Shown: positions 34,859-44,121, numbered from the stretch's first letter. The stretch is 64,000 bases of DNA from Arthrobacter sp. ISL-48 (GCF_018613805.1 NZ_JAGGPL010000004.1:1-64000), one strand, 5' to 3'. Numbers and translations: made by a program. Notes: generated from the letters alone by a model not told the origin.

Positions 34859-35998
34859 TCAGTTACCTTGTCCTGATCCGGAGTAAACCAGTTGGAGGGT
34901 TGCGCCCTTGCATCCGTCCTGGTTGGTGCGGGCGTCGAGCATCTCGATCCGGGGCAAACCGGACGCAGCAACGCCAAGTTCGGATAGCGAATTGTTGCTG
35001 CCGGGCGGCGCCGAGAGTGGGTAGGGCCCGCTGTACTGGGTCACCACGTAGTCCGCCACTGTGCATGGCAGGTTATTGCTGATGGCATACGCCGTCGGGG
35101 TCACGCCCTTGATGGAGACGGACAGATTGGTCACCGACAGGGCTTTGGCGTTGGGGTTCGAGATCCGCAGGTCCAGGACCTGGGAAGTCCCCGGTGCCAG
35201 AAGCCCGGACGGATTCCCTGAAAGGGCGAATTGCTTCAGAGTGGAGTCCAGGACCAGCTGGACGTTCGCGTAGGCGTACTGTGTCTTGCCCGTTGAATCC
35301 TGCCCGGAGCCGACCAGGTAAAGGTTGTAGCTTCCGTTCGGGGAGCTGGGCGCTGTGGTGATCTGCAGCGACGAGGATCCGCCTGTGACGGGGTTGGGGG
35401 AGAACGTGGCGGCGGCACCCGTCGGCAGGCCGCCGAGGACGCTCAGGCTGATGGGGCCAGCGAAGTTGCTCCGCGTCAGCAGGAGGGTGTACACGGCGGT
35501 GGCGCCGGGCGGGACGGCGACCGAGGACGGCGTCGCACTCATGGAGAAGGATCCGGAAACCTGGTAGTTCACGGTGAGGCCAGCGGTCACGCTGCCGCTG
35601 ATTTTCCCGCTGGTGCCCGTGATTTTTATGGTGGACGTGCCGGTCGGGGTTGCCTGGGTGGTTGCGACGTTCATGGTGGCCGTGGTGGTGCTTCCGGAGC
35701 TCAGCGTGACCGATGTCGGTGAGAACGACGCCGAAGATCCGGCTGGCAGACCACTCGCGTTCAGTGCTACAGCACCGGAAAAACCGCCAGTTGAGGTGGC
35801 GGTTACCACGTAGCTGGCGGTCTTGGCTCGCTCGATGGACTGGCTTGAAGGCGAGATCTGCAGGGTGATGCCGGGCTTGACGTTCTGGCTGGCGGCGACG
35901 AGTGCGCCGGCCGGGACCAGCATGACCAGCAGGCCTACCAGCATCGCCTTAATGGACACCCGGAGGGATGGCCATGAGTACCTGGGTTGGTTCTGCAC
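34859..35998 (-). CDS. Secreted Ig-like domain protein
   Basis: 379-aa exported protein. Residues 1-36 form a signal peptide (VSIKAMLVGLLVMLVPAGAL ending VAAS). Two Ig/CARDB-like domains follow (SIERAKTASYVVTATSTGGF; SVAVPPGATAVYTLLLTRSN), then a C-terminal domain with ALSVTNLSVSIKGVTPTAYA and the Cys-containing NQDGCKGATLQLVYSGSGQ end, like the other two operon proteins. No cell-wall anchor is seen. It is second in the operon and probably part of the same surface structure as its neighbours. Confidence 0.8.
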   Translation of the reverse strand: MQNQPRYSWPSLRVSIKAMLVGLLVMLVPAGALVAASQNVKPGITLQISPSSQSIERAKTASYVVTATSTGGFSGAVALNASGLPAGSSASFSPTSVTLSSGSTTTATMNVATTQATPTGTSTIKITGTSGKISGSVTAGLTVNYQVSGSFSMSATPSSVAVPPGATAVYTLLLTRSNFAGPISLSVLGGLPTGAAATFSPNPVTGGSSSLQITTAPSSPNGSYNLYLVGSGQDSTGKTQYAYANVQLVLDSTLKQFALSGNPSGLLAPGTSQVLDLRISNPNAKALSVTNLSVSIKGVTPTAYAISNNLPCTVADYVVTQYSGPYPLSAPPGSNNSLSELGVAASGLPRIEMLDARTNQDGCKGATLQLVYSGSGQGN

Positions 35999-36035
35999 CT
36001 TTTACCCCTTCCGAATGTGTTTGAACGGTGGCGAA

Positions 36036-36068
36036 CCGGGGGGCCAGGTATCGACGCTGGCCCCCCGG
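36036..36068. terminator. Intercistronic hairpin after first surface gene
   Basis: CCGGGGGGCCAG (36036-36047) and CTGGCCCCCCGG (36057-36068) form a perfect 12-bp stem around 9 bases. It lies between the first and second genes of the surface operon, so it may let the first (small) protein be made in excess. Confidence 0.8.
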
Positions 36069-36083
36069 CCGGTTAGGACGTAC

Positions 36084-36536
36084 TTAGTTGCTGGTTACAC
36101 TGATGGTGACGATGGCGCTCTTGCATGCGTCCTGGTTCGAAGCGCTGTTAAGGAAGGTCAGTGTTCCGGAACCAACTGACACGCCACTGGTGTTGGCCGC
36201 CACAGTTGAGTTCGAGGTCACAGCTGTGACCTCGAACCAGCCCGGGTCGCACAACGCGCTGCTGGTCGTGACTGTGGCGGCCAGAGCACCAACCACGGTG
36301 CTGGTATTGCTCGCGTTATCCGCCGTGTAGGCGACTGGCTGGGCATTTCCCGGTGCCAGGCCGCCGGCAAAAGTCGCGTGCAGCGTGACGGTTCCTCCCC
36401 CGGCTGAGTTCGTGCCCGTCCCTGTGCCGCCACCGGTGGTGGTCCAGTAGGCGTAGGCTGCGCCGCCGCCGACAGCCACCAGGGCCACGGATGCTGCGAG
36501 TGCTGCTACTTTGTTCTTCTTGGTCATTTTGCGCAT
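36084..36536 (-). CDS. SipW-type signal-bearing small surface protein
   Basis: 150 aa from ATG 36536, with AGGGGAG upstream. Basic N-terminus (MRKMTKKNKVAAL), one membrane segment, then GGGAAYAYWTTTGGG, the SipW-cognate signal pattern. The body is Thr/Ser-rich and beta-rich, with Cys in ALCDPGWFEV and the shared end NQDACKSAIVTISVTSN. Possibly the major subunit of a fibre, by analogy with TasA or camelysin: it is first in the operon and is followed by a hairpin. Neither SipW nor a sortase is encoded in the window. Confidence 0.8.
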   Translation of the reverse strand: MRKMTKKNKVAALAASVALVAVGGGAAYAYWTTTGGGTGTGTNSAGGGTVTLHATFAGGLAPGNAQPVAYTADNASNTSTVVGALAATVTTSSALCDPGWFEVTAVTSNSTVAANTSGVSVGSGTLTFLNSASNQDACKSAIVTISVTSN

Positions 36537-37116
36537 GAGAAAGACTCCCCTTTTAGGATTGGTGGACCGAAAAAGCGGCCCCCCGGACCGTATGAGCCCA
36601 AGTCCTGCGGCTTCCGGTCGGCGGATCGATGGCCTAATGCTTGCGGGAAAGAATCCGGCGAACAACGCGTACCCGTACTCGACTTTGTCCGCACCGAGCA
36701 GACCCACTACTTGCTTTCCAGTGGCGAATACCCGGTTCGTGCACTTGAGTTGGTTTCTCTCACTCCTGCCACAAGAGGTGCTGGAACGAGCACTTCCCAG
36801 GCAAATCAAGGGATTTTCTCCGACGGCGTTTATGGACCGGCCGGCTGGAGGGGAATGCAAGTAGTCCCTTCGTCCGGGTATCGCCTGATGACCACCCTGG
36901 GAAAAGAAAAACTTAAGTCGTCGGGTAACAGCACCCTGCACAGCAAACGCCACCCGTCCGGGAGCCTGATCACTCGCGCTCCGCCTGGGTCGCTGCCGAG
37001 GTTCTCACGTCAGGCTGGCGTTGTTGTGGGTGATGTGGGCAGAATTAAGCACGCGTTGCGCTGCCTACGGCGGACCCCGGGAACCAGTGGCTATGGCGCC
37101 ATGGAGGGACAGGAAC
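36537..37116. other. 580-base non-coding region
   Basis: No convincing gene on either strand. It carries the promoters for the surface operon (minus) and the adenylate kinase (plus), and probably a long 5' leader. The minus-strand frame of the surface gene is open across most of it, but the residues are not protein-like. I recognise no known riboswitch. Confidence 0.6.
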
Positions 37117-37695
37117 ATGACCAGACTGCTCATCATCGGTCCGCCTGGCTCTGGCAAAGGCACGCAGGCCGAGCACATCGCGCGGCATTTCAGCGTCCCC
37201 GCCGTATCGACGGGGGATATCTTCCGGACCCATGTCAGCCAGGAGACGCCGCTGGGCAAAGAGGCCGCCAGGTATCTTGATGACGGGGCCTTCGTGCCGG
37301 ATCATCTGACAAACGCCATGGTGAAGGAACGGCTCGTGGACCTGGATGTTCAGGGCGGGTTCTTGCTGGACGGCTACCCGCGTACGGCGCTCCAGGTCTC
37401 GGAATTGGACAACATGCTCGCTTCCCTCGGCCATCGCCTGGATGCCGTCATCGAGCTCCGGGCTCCGGACGCCGAACTGGAGCGGCGGATGCTGCAGCGC
37501 GCCAAGGAGCAGGGCCGCAAGGACGACACCGTGGACGTATTCCGGCGGCGCCTGGACCTCTACCACCGCGAAACCCACGAGGTGGTTGCGGTCTACGGTG
37601 GCCGAGGAATGGTGGTGTCCATCGATGGCAGCGGCGAGCCTGGCGCCATCAGTGAACTGGCGATCGCCGCCGTCGTAAAATTCCTTACCGCTTAG
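37117..37695 (+). CDS. adk: Adenylate kinase (short-LID)
   Basis: 192-aa kinase. GPPGSGKGTQ (residues 8-17) is the P-loop; AVSTGDIFRTHV binds AMP; GFLLDGYPRTALQ is the conserved NMP motif. The LID is short, with no zinc Cys (RAKEQGRKDDTVDVFRRRLD). It interconverts ATP, ADP and AMP in the cytoplasm. AGGA lies 4 nt before ATG 37117. The housekeeping adk in Actinobacteria usually follows secY; here it stands alone, so it may be a second copy. A strong terminator follows. Confidence 0.9.
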   Translation: MTRLLIIGPPGSGKGTQAEHIARHFSVPAVSTGDIFRTHVSQETPLGKEAARYLDDGAFVPDHLTNAMVKERLVDLDVQGGFLLDGYPRTALQVSELDNMLASLGHRLDAVIELRAPDAELERRMLQRAKEQGRKDDTVDVFRRRLDLYHRETHEVVAVYGGRGMVVSIDGSGEPGAISELAIAAVVKFLTA

Positions 37696-37730
37696 GCAAT
37701 TCAGCACCGGGTCCTTCTAGGGGGAAGCAC

Positions 37731-37777
37731 AAAGGGAGGCCGACGGCGGCAGTTACCTGCGCCGTCGGCCTCCCTTT
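37731..37777. terminator. 18-bp hairpin terminator after adenylate kinase
   Basis: AAAGGGAGGCCGACGGCG (37731-37748) pairs perfectly with 37760-37777 around an 11-base loop, ending in TTT on the plus strand and preceded by AAA, so it can work in both directions between convergent genes. Confidence 0.88.
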
Positions 37778-37815
37778 GTTGTCCTTCCGGTACTCAACGC
37801 CCGTCCGAAAACGGG

Positions 37816-38013
37816 TCAGCGGACCGGCAAAACCTCATAGCCGTCCGATTTGGCCACCATCTGCCTGCCATGGTTGCCGTTGAACCTCAGCCACATCACT
37901 GAAGAATCAGGTGTCACGTCCTCAACTTCCCCCATGCGGACCAGCTTTCCCCCTGAACGCAGTTCCACCCAGCAGCCAACAAGCTGCTGCCAGTCTTCGG
38001 TAGCTTCGTCCAT
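37816..38013 (-). CDS. Small hypothetical protein
   Basis: 65-aa acidic soluble protein (MDEATEDWQQLVGCWVELRS, VTPDSSVMWLRFNGNHGRQM). The pattern suggests a small SH3-like barrel. No family recognised. It follows the next gene on the same strand by 13 bases, so they are co-transcribed. Confidence 0.65.
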   Translation of the reverse strand: MDEATEDWQQLVGCWVELRSGGKLVRMGEVEDVTPDSSVMWLRFNGNHGRQMVAKSDGYEVLPVR

Positions 38014-38026
38014 GACCCCGCCGTCC

Positions 38027-38236
38027 TCAGTGAGTCAGTTCGCGGGTCATTCCGAACGGAACCTGGTCTGACAAGGCTGCCGTGTAACGGCCGGGCCCGG
38101 TCCGTGTGACAAGGATTCCGTGGGTGCCGGTGAGAAGGGCAACCTCTTGGAGGCGACGGACGGCGGCATCGATCTCCTCGTCCAGAAGATGCCGGCTGGT
38201 GACCTGGATCTCGATGCTGTCTGTGGAGGTGGACAT
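38027..38236 (-). CDS. Small hypothetical protein
   Basis: 69 aa (MSTSTDSIEIQVTSRHLLDE, RRLQEVALLTGTHGILVTRT, GRYTAALSDQVPFGMTREL). A mixed helix-strand pattern. Family unknown. GGAAAAA lies upstream of the ATG. It is the first gene of a two-gene unit with the 65-aa protein. Confidence 0.65.
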   Translation of the reverse strand: MSTSTDSIEIQVTSRHLLDEEIDAAVRRLQEVALLTGTHGILVTRTGPGRYTAALSDQVPFGMTRELTH

Positions 38237-38319
38237 AGTTTTTCCTTATTTACGATCCCAAATTGTGGACACTGCCTATTGTTAGACAGCGCTGTTCCGA
38301 ATGCGTGAGTCCGTCACAG

Positions 38320-39633
38320 TCATTCAGGCTTGGCCGCGGAAACGGGGACAGGGCGCTCCTGCGCCGGTGCCTCGCTGCCTGCGGGAGGCGTGGATCCGGT
38401 AGTAGCCGGAGGCGTAGACCTGAGCTTGAACCTCTTGCCCAGGGAGCTTCCTCCGCCGCCACCGCTGCGGTTCTTGTTGAAGATATCGAAGCCCACGGCC
38501 AGCAGCAGGACGAGTCCCTTGATGAGCTGCTGATAGTCAGTACCGAGGCCCAAGATGGACATGCCGTTGTTCAGCACACCCATGATCAGGCCACCGATCA
38601 TGGCTCCTGCCACGGTGCCGATGCCACCCTGGACTGCGGCGCCGCCGATGAACGCTGCGGCGATCGAGTCCAGTTCAAATCCGGTGCCGCCTGCCGGCTG
38701 GGCCGAGTTCAGGCGGGCCGTGAACACCAGGCCGGCCAACGCGGCCAGGACACCCATGTTGACGAAGAGCCGGAACGTGACGGCCTTCGTCTTGACGCCG
38801 GAGAGCTCGGCCGCGTGCAGGTTGCCGCCGATCGCGTAGGTATGGCGGCCGAAGACGCTGTTGTTCATGAGCGCCGTGTACACGATCACCAGGACGGCCA
38901 GGACAATGAGCACGATGGGCGTACCACGGTAGCTGGCCAGCAGGAACGTGATGATCAGCATGAGGAGCGCAATGAACGTGGTCTTGGTGGCGAACCAGGC
39001 CATCGGTTCGTTCTCCAGGTCAAACTTCTTGCGGATCCGGCGCTCCTTGAGCGACTGGATGAGCAGGGCAACCGTGGCACCGACGCCGAGGATGACGGTC
39101 AGCCATTCCAGCACGGACGTGCCCCCGGAGATATCGGGGAGGAAGCCGCCGCCCAGCGCGCGCAGCTCGGCCGGGAAAGGGGTGATCTGCTGGTTCTTCA
39201 AAGTGATCAGGGTGAGGCCGCGGAAGATCAGCATGCCGGCGAGGGTGACGATGAACGCCGGGATGCCGACGTAGGCGATCCAGTATCCTTGCCAGGCACC
39301 AACAAGCGCGCCCACGAGGAGGCAGGCAGGGATGGCCAGCCACCACGCCCATCCCCAGTGGACGATCATGACGCCGGCAACAGCGCCGATGAATCCGGCA
39401 ATCGATCCGACGGAGAGGTCGATGTGGCCGGCGATGATGACCATGACCATGCCAATTGCCAGAATGAGGATGTAGCTGTTCTGGACCACCAGGTTGCTGA
39501 CGTTCTGCGGTTCCAGGAGGATTCCGCCGGTCAGTGCCTGGAAGAGCAGGACGATCAGGATCAGGGCGACGAAGATGCCAACCTGCCGGAGGCGGCTTGC
39601 GAGGAAGCCGAGGGATTCTCGTAGGGCGGACAT
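38320..39633 (-). CDS. mmsB: Sugar ABC transporter permease (MmsB/GguB-type)
   Basis: 437-aa integral membrane protein with about 10 spans. AIGMVMVIIAGHIDLSVGSI is the signature of ribose/xylose-type permeases; NSVFGRHTYAIGGNLHAAEL and LIKGLVLLLAVGFDIFNK are typical of the multiple-monosaccharide (GguB/XylH) group. The C-terminus has a Gly/Pro-rich cytoplasmic tail. It forms the channel for the ChvE-like binding protein and MmsA ATPase. It starts 5 bases after the MmsA stop. Confidence 0.92.
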   Translation of the reverse strand: MSALRESLGFLASRLRQVGIFVALILIVLLFQALTGGILLEPQNVSNLVVQNSYILILAIGMVMVIIAGHIDLSVGSIAGFIGAVAGVMIVHWGWAWWLAIPACLLVGALVGAWQGYWIAYVGIPAFIVTLAGMLIFRGLTLITLKNQQITPFPAELRALGGGFLPDISGGTSVLEWLTVILGVGATVALLIQSLKERRIRKKFDLENEPMAWFATKTTFIALLMLIITFLLASYRGTPIVLIVLAVLVIVYTALMNNSVFGRHTYAIGGNLHAAELSGVKTKAVTFRLFVNMGVLAALAGLVFTARLNSAQPAGGTGFELDSIAAAFIGGAAVQGGIGTVAGAMIGGLIMGVLNNGMSILGLGTDYQQLIKGLVLLLAVGFDIFNKNRSGGGGGSSLGKRFKLRSTPPATTGSTPPAGSEAPAQERPVPVSAAKPE

Positions 39634-39638
39634 GATGC

Positions 39639-41168
39639 CTATTCCTTCTCTTTTGTCATGTAGTGCATGAGGGTTTCCTGTGATGCTTCAGCAATCGGGA
39701 CTTCGCCCGTTATGTGGCCCGCTGACAGGGTGTAGATCCTGTCGCAGATGCCAAGGAGTTCCGGCAGTTCGGAGGAGATGACGATGACCGCCTTTCCTTC
39801 CGCAGCAAGCCTGGCAATGATCGTGTAGATCTCGAACTTCGCGCCGACGTCGATGCCTCTGGTGGGCTCGTCGAGGATCAGCACGTCAGGATCGGAGAAC
39901 ATCCATTTGCTCAGCACCACTTTTTGCTGGTTACCACCGGACAGCTTGCCTGTGATGGCTGCGACAGAGGGTGCCTTGATGTTCATGCTCTTGCGGTAGC
40001 TGTTGGCCACCACCGTTTCCTGATTCTTGTCCACCCAGCCGCCCTTGACCAGTTTGCGGAGCGCAGCCATGGAGATGTTCCGCTTGATGTCCTCGATGAG
40101 GTTTAGGCCGTAGCGCTTCCGGTCCTCGGTGGCGTAGGCGATGCCGTGACGAATGGCCTCAGAGACGGTGGATGTGTTGATCTCCTGGCCGTACTTGTAC
40201 ACCTTGCCGGACGTGGCCGTGCCGTAGGTGCGTCCGAAGACGCTCATGGCCAGTTCAGTCCTGCCCGCCCCCATGAGCCCGGCGAGGCCCACCACTTCGC
40301 CCTTGCGGACATTGAGGCTGGCGTTGTGGACAACAGTGCGGGAGTGATCCTGGGGGTGCCGGACCGACCAGTCCTCAATCCGCAGGACTTCCTCGCCGAT
40401 CTGGGGATCGCGCTCCGGATACAGGCTTTCCAGGTCACGGCCAACCATGCCACGGATGATGCGTTCCTGGGTGATCTGGCCTTCATCGAGCCGGAGGGTT
40501 TCGATGGTCTTTCCGTCCCGGATGATAGTGACGGCGTCAGCCACCTTCCGGATTTCATTGAGTTTGTGGCTGATGATGATGCTGGTGATCCCCTGACCCT
40601 TCAGGTGGAGGATCAGGTCCAGAAGATGGCCGGAGTCTTCGTCGTTGAGAGCGGCAGTGGGCTCGTCCAGGATGAGCAGCTTGACTTCCTTGGACAGCGC
40701 CTTGGCGATCTCCACTAGCTGCTGCTTGCCCACGCTGATGTGCTGGACGGGGGTGACCGGATTTTCAGCGAGGCCTACCCGGGCCAGCAGCTTGGCCGCC
40801 TCCAGGTTGGTCTTACGCCAGTCCACCCAGCCGTTCTTGGCCTGCTCATTGCCCAGGTAGATGTTCTCCGCGATGGAGAGGTAGGGGCTCAGTGCCAACT
40901 CCTGGTGGATGATGACTATGCCGCGCTTCTCGCTGTCGTTGATGCTGGAGAAGTTGCAGGGTTCATTCTCGAAGAGGATCTCCCCGTCGAACGAGCTGTG
41001 CGGGTAAACGCCGGACAGGACCTTCATGAGGGTGGATTTGCCGGCTCCGTTTTCACCGCAGATGGCGTGCACTTCGCCGCGGTTAACATCCAGGGTGACG
41101 TCCTGCAGTGCCTTCACGCCTGGGAAGGTTTTGGTGATTCCTCGCATTTGAAGAATGGGTGTGTTCAT
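39639..41168 (-). CDS. mmsA: Sugar ABC transporter ATP-binding protein (MmsA/GguA-type)
   Basis: 509-aa fused double ATPase. First domain: [14 protein letters not shown] (Walker A), [16 protein letters not shown] and [11 protein letters not shown]. Second domain: [19 protein letters not shown] (degenerate Walker A), [18 protein letters not shown] and [14 protein letters not shown]. This is the layout of carbohydrate-importer (CUT2) ATPases. ATG 41168 has GGGAA ahead; an in-frame TTG lies two codons upstream. It energises uptake of glucose, galactose, xylose or related monosaccharides. Confidence 0.94.
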   Translation of the reverse strand: MNTPILQMRGITKTFPGVKALQDVTLDVNRGEVHAICGENGAGKSTLMKVLSGVYPHSSFDGEILFENEPCNFSSINDSEKRGIVIIHQELALSPYLSIAENIYLGNEQAKNGWVDWRKTNLEAAKLLARVGLAENPVTPVQHISVGKQQLVEIAKALSKEVKLLILDEPTAALNDEDSGHLLDLILHLKGQGITSIIISHKLNEIRKVADAVTIIRDGKTIETLRLDEGQITQERIIRGMVGRDLESLYPERDPQIGEEVLRIEDWSVRHPQDHSRTVVHNASLNVRKGEVVGLAGLMGAGRTELAMSVFGRTYGTATSGKVYKYGQEINTSTVSEAIRHGIAYATEDRKRYGLNLIEDIKRNISMAALRKLVKGGWVDKNQETVVANSYRKSMNIKAPSVAAITGKLSGGNQQKVVLSKWMFSDPDVLILDEPTRGIDVGAKFEIYTIIARLAAEGKAVIVISSELPELLGICDRIYTLSAGHITGEVPIAEASQETLMHYMTKEKE

Positions 41169-41229
41169 CGTCAATTCCCACTGACTGTCGAAAAAGGGCC
41201 GTACTGCGGCTGCAGGGGCCTACGGGACA

Positions 41230-41264
41230 GGTTGCGGCCAGGCTGTGAAGGCCTGGCCGCAACC
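41230..41264. terminator. Intercistronic hairpin after binding-protein gene
   Basis: GGTTGCGGCCAGGC (41230-41243), 7-base loop, GCCTGGCCGCAACC (41251-41264); perfect 14 bp. Located between binding-protein and ATPase genes, it probably gives excess binding protein by partial termination or mRNA protection. Confidence 0.82.
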
Positions 41265-41275
41265 CTACGACGTAG

Positions 41276-42400
41276 TTACTTGACGTCGGAGTCCTTGTAG
41301 TAGCCCGAGTCGATCAGTTCCTTCTTGTAGTTGTCCTTCGTGATGATCACGGACTTGAGCAGGTAGGCCGGAACCACCTTGACCTTGTTGTTGTAGGTCT
41401 TGGTGTCGTTGGTTTCCGGCTCCTGGCCCTTCAGGACGGCGTCGACCATTTTCACGGCCTGTGCTCCGAGCTGGCGGGTGTCCTTGAAGATCGTGGAGTA
41501 CTGCTCCCCGGCGATGATGGACTTTACGGAGCCCTTCTCTGCGTCCTGGCCCGTAACAACCGGCAGGCTGCCCTTGGAGTAGCCGCCCGTGCTGGTCAGG
41601 GCCGAGATGATGCCGATGGAGAGTCCGTCGTACGGGGACAGCACACCGTTGAGCTTGGTGCCGGAGCTGTAAGCCGCGGTCAGGATGTCTTCCATGCGCT
41701 TCTGGGCAACCGGGGCCTGCCAGCGCAGGATGGCTGCCTGCTCGAACTTGGTCTGGCCGCTGGGCACCTTCAGGGTCCCGGCGTCCAGGTACGGCTTCAG
41801 CGTATCCATCGCGCCGGTCCAGAAGAAGTTGGCGTTGTTGTCATCGGGGCTGCCGGCGAAGAGTTCAACGTTGAACGGACCCTTGCCGTCAACCTTCTTG
41901 CCGCTGGCATCAACCAGGCCGAGGCCCGTGAGCAGGGACGTGGCCTGCTGGACGCCCACGGTGTAGTTATCGAAGGTGGTGTAGTAGTCCACGTTCGGGG
42001 TGCCGTTGATCAGACGGTCGTAGGCGATGACCTTGACGTTCTGCTCTTTGGCCTTGGCGAGGACATCGGTGAGGGTGGTGCCATCAATTGCGGCGATGAT
42101 CAGTGCCTTGGCGCCCTTGGTCAGCATGTTCTCGATCTGGGACACCTGCGTGGGGATGTCGTCGTTGGCGAACTGGAGGTCCGTCTTGTAACCGAGGTCC
42201 TTCAGGGACTTTTCGACGTTGCTGCCATCGGCGATCCACCGCTCGGACGTCTGCGTGGGCATGGAAATGCCCACCAGCGAGTCGCTGGGCTTCGCGCTGG
42301 CCGATGACGCGGCTGTTTCGCCCCGGCTTCCGCAACCCGTGGCACCCACTGTGACTGCGAGGACGACGGCTACGGCGCCCAGGAGTTTCCTAATTCTCAC
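41276..42400 (-). CDS. chvE: Sugar-binding lipoprotein (ChvE-like)
   Basis: 374 aa from GTG 42400; AAGGAGATATAGC precedes it. A lipoprotein signal ends VTVGATGC with Cys23 as the lipid site. The mature protein has [39 protein letters not shown] and [20 protein letters not shown], closely like ChvE/GguC-associated binding proteins. It binds monosaccharides outside the membrane and delivers them to the MmsB channel. First gene of the transporter operon. A LacI-type operator lies 200 bases upstream. Confidence 0.93.
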   Translation of the reverse strand: MRIRKLLGAVAVVLAVTVGATGCGSRGETAASSASAKPSDSLVGISMPTQTSERWIADGSNVEKSLKDLGYKTDLQFANDDIPTQVSQIENMLTKGAKALIIAAIDGTTLTDVLAKAKEQNVKVIAYDRLINGTPNVDYYTTFDNYTVGVQQATSLLTGLGLVDASGKKVDGKGPFNVELFAGSPDDNNANFFWTGAMDTLKPYLDAGTLKVPSGQTKFEQAAILRWQAPVAQKRMEDILTAAYSSGTKLNGVLSPYDGLSIGIISALTSTGGYSKGSLPVVTGQDAEKGSVKSIIAGEQYSTIFKDTRQLGAQAVKMVDAVLKGQEPETNDTKTYNNKVKVVPAYLLKSVIITKDNYKKELIDSGYYKDSDVK

Positions 42401-42599
42401 GCTATATCTCCTTACGCGGACGCTGGGACCGCGAAATGGTGCTGAGCAGGCAAGCATCTGCGCTTGCCTACGATGTTAAGCGGCCAGGATGACCTGCTCA
42501 TATGATGCCGTGACCGAGGTGTCCCCGGCATCAAAAGACTGCAGGGCCGGCGGGAAAAATGAATTCTTTCCCTTGCTGACGATGCAGTCTAGGCTATTA

Positions 42600-42615
42600 T
42601 TGTGAGCGCTAACAA
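42600..42615. promoter_or_regulatory. LacI-type operator TTGTGAGCGCTAACAA
   Basis: A 16-base site, 14 bases of it symmetric, centred on AGCGCT. It matches the pattern of LacI-family sugar repressors. It lies upstream of the ChvE-like gene, in a TA-rich spot (GGCTATTATTG) that can form the minus-strand promoter. No regulator gene is adjacent. Confidence 0.72.
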
Positions 42616-42854
42616 GTGCGAGTCTACTACCCGCTGTTCCTGTGAGTCAAATCACATTTATGAAGAGGTGCGTTGGCGGGGTCCCATTCCGCGAAAGATA
42701 CCGGGACCCGAGCGGCAGGAGTCATCACCCGGAGCCCCTCTCTGTCCTGGTGGGCCCCAAAGGAATCCAGCATGGAACCGAAGCCACCTCTCGACGGCTG
42801 GCAGGGATAATCTTGCCTAGGCAAGGACTCAAGCGGCGCACGGACGGAATCACA

Positions 42855-43661
42855 GTGGCAGAGCGGTCAGGGACAGGAACGTCAGGCGGTACAGGCAACA
42901 ACTCCGGCTGGTGGCGGACCTTCAATGACAAGTTTGTAGTGGAGGAACGCTACATGGAGCCGGTGGCGAGGAAAGGTCTCTACCGGACTGCGGCAGTTCT
43001 CATGGTGATCGGAATGCTGCTCTTTGGAGCTGCCCTGGCGGTCGTATTGCAAAGCGGGTCAGGGCCAACAACCATCGATGAAGCCTCCCGGACCTGGCTT
43101 CTGACGCTCCGCTCCGAGCCGCTGACCGGCGTCATGATTTTCCTGGCAGTGGTCTTCGGACCTATTGGCCTGCCGATCATTGTCCTGGTGGTCAACGTGG
43201 TCTGGGGGTTCATGGCCAAACATGCCTGGCGTCCGATCGTCCTTGCGGCCGCGATGCTCACCGGGGTGCTGATTTCGCAGATCATCCTCCAGATCGTCAG
43301 GCGGTCACGGCCTCCGGTGGACCTGATGCTTTTTGGGCCTGACAGTACCTTTTCGTTCCCCTCTGGCCATGTCCTGGGTGCCTGCGACTTCCTGCTGGTC
43401 ACAACTTTCCTGGTCTTCTCGCGCCGGGAGAACCATCGGGCCGCTGTCGCCGGCTTTGTGGCTGCAGGTGTCGGGGTTGTCCTCGCCGCCCTGAGCCGCC
43501 TGTACCTCGGCTACCACTGGCTGAGCGATGCAGTCGCATCAGTCGCCCTGTCCCTGCTGATCCTGGGCGCGGTCATTGCGTTGGACACGTGGCGGACCGC
43601 CCGGATTCCCGGGGAGCGGATCACGGGCGAACTGTCCAGGGCTGACGCGCCGGGGGACTGA
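42855..43661 (+). CDS. PAP2-family membrane phosphatase
   Basis: 268 aa from GTG 42855 with a charged cytoplasmic N-terminus; ATG 42954, which has GGAGGA 7 nt upstream, is a strong alternative. Six membrane segments. PAP2 motifs: VRRSRPPVDL, FSFPSGHVLG and SRLYLGYHWLSDAVA with the catalytic His and Asp. It dephosphorylates a lipid or prenyl phosphate (phosphatidate, undecaprenyl diphosphate) on the outer face of the membrane. It diverges from the sugar transporter. It ends 57 bases before the convergent MerR gene. Confidence 0.88.
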   Translation: MAERSGTGTSGGTGNNSGWWRTFNDKFVVEERYMEPVARKGLYRTAAVLMVIGMLLFGAALAVVLQSGSGPTTIDEASRTWLLTLRSEPLTGVMIFLAVVFGPIGLPIIVLVVNVVWGFMAKHAWRPIVLAAAMLTGVLISQIILQIVRRSRPPVDLMLFGPDSTFSFPSGHVLGACDFLLVTTFLVFSRRENHRAAVAGFVAAGVGVVLAALSRLYLGYHWLSDAVASVALSLLILGAVIALDTWRTARIPGERITGELSRADAPGD

Positions 43662-43718
43662 TGCCGGCCGCACTCCTGGCCTGCCGGCGCTAACGGGCCC
43701 GGGGCATCATTGGTTGGC

Positions 43719-44039
43719 TTACTGGTTGGGGCGCGACCGTGCACGTTTGAGCGCGCGGTGCAGTTTGGCGTTGACTGCCTCAAGTTCCAGGACCTTGGCT
43801 ACTCCTGCCAGGTTGAGTCCCTGGTCAAGGAGTTCTCCGATGCGGAGCAATACCCCAATGTCCGAATCGCTGTATTGGCGCGTGCCGCCGGATGTCCGGA
43901 GCGGGGTAATAAGGCCCCTGGTCTCATACAGCCGGATGTTCTGCTGCCCAGTGCCGGCCAGCTTCGCTGCCACTGAAATGGCGTACAGGGCCTGCCCTGC
44001 CCTGGCGGCCGGTGTCCGGCCTCCTGCCCCGTCCGTCAT
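43719..44039 (-). CDS. MerR-family regulator, HspR-like
   Basis: 106 aa from ATG 44039, GGAG 6 nt upstream. The winged helix reads LYAISVAAKLAGTGQQNIRL and YETRGLITPLRTSGGTRQYS, exactly as in HspR, followed by a short coiled coil (ELLDQGLNLAGVAKVLELEA). It diverges from the hsp20 gene, so it probably represses it at normal temperature, as HspR represses dnaK or hsp18 genes in Actinobacteria. The C-terminal part is rich in Arg. Confidence 0.87.
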   Translation of the reverse strand: MTDGAGGRTPAARAGQALYAISVAAKLAGTGQQNIRLYETRGLITPLRTSGGTRQYSDSDIGVLLRIGELLDQGLNLAGVAKVLELEAVNAKLHRALKRARSRPNQ

Positions 44040-44099
44040 CATCTTCTCCAAAAATCCCTGGTGAGCTCTTGCTTCAGTTTGGCACAGGTGCTATAAAAA

Positions 44100-44121
44100 A
44101 TCTATATCCACCACCATAGAT
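44100..44121. promoter_or_regulatory. Inverted repeat in hspR/hsp20 divergent promoter
   Basis: ATCTAT (44100-44105), ten bases, ATAGAT (44116-44121). It sits in the AT-rich space between the MerR and hsp20 genes. It does not match the usual HAIR consensus (CTTGAGT-N7-ACTCAAG). Confidence 0.5.

Noticed and set aside
36511..36864. 117-codon open frame on the plus strand
   Set aside because: No ribosome site or family pattern; overlaps the surface gene's promoter region.
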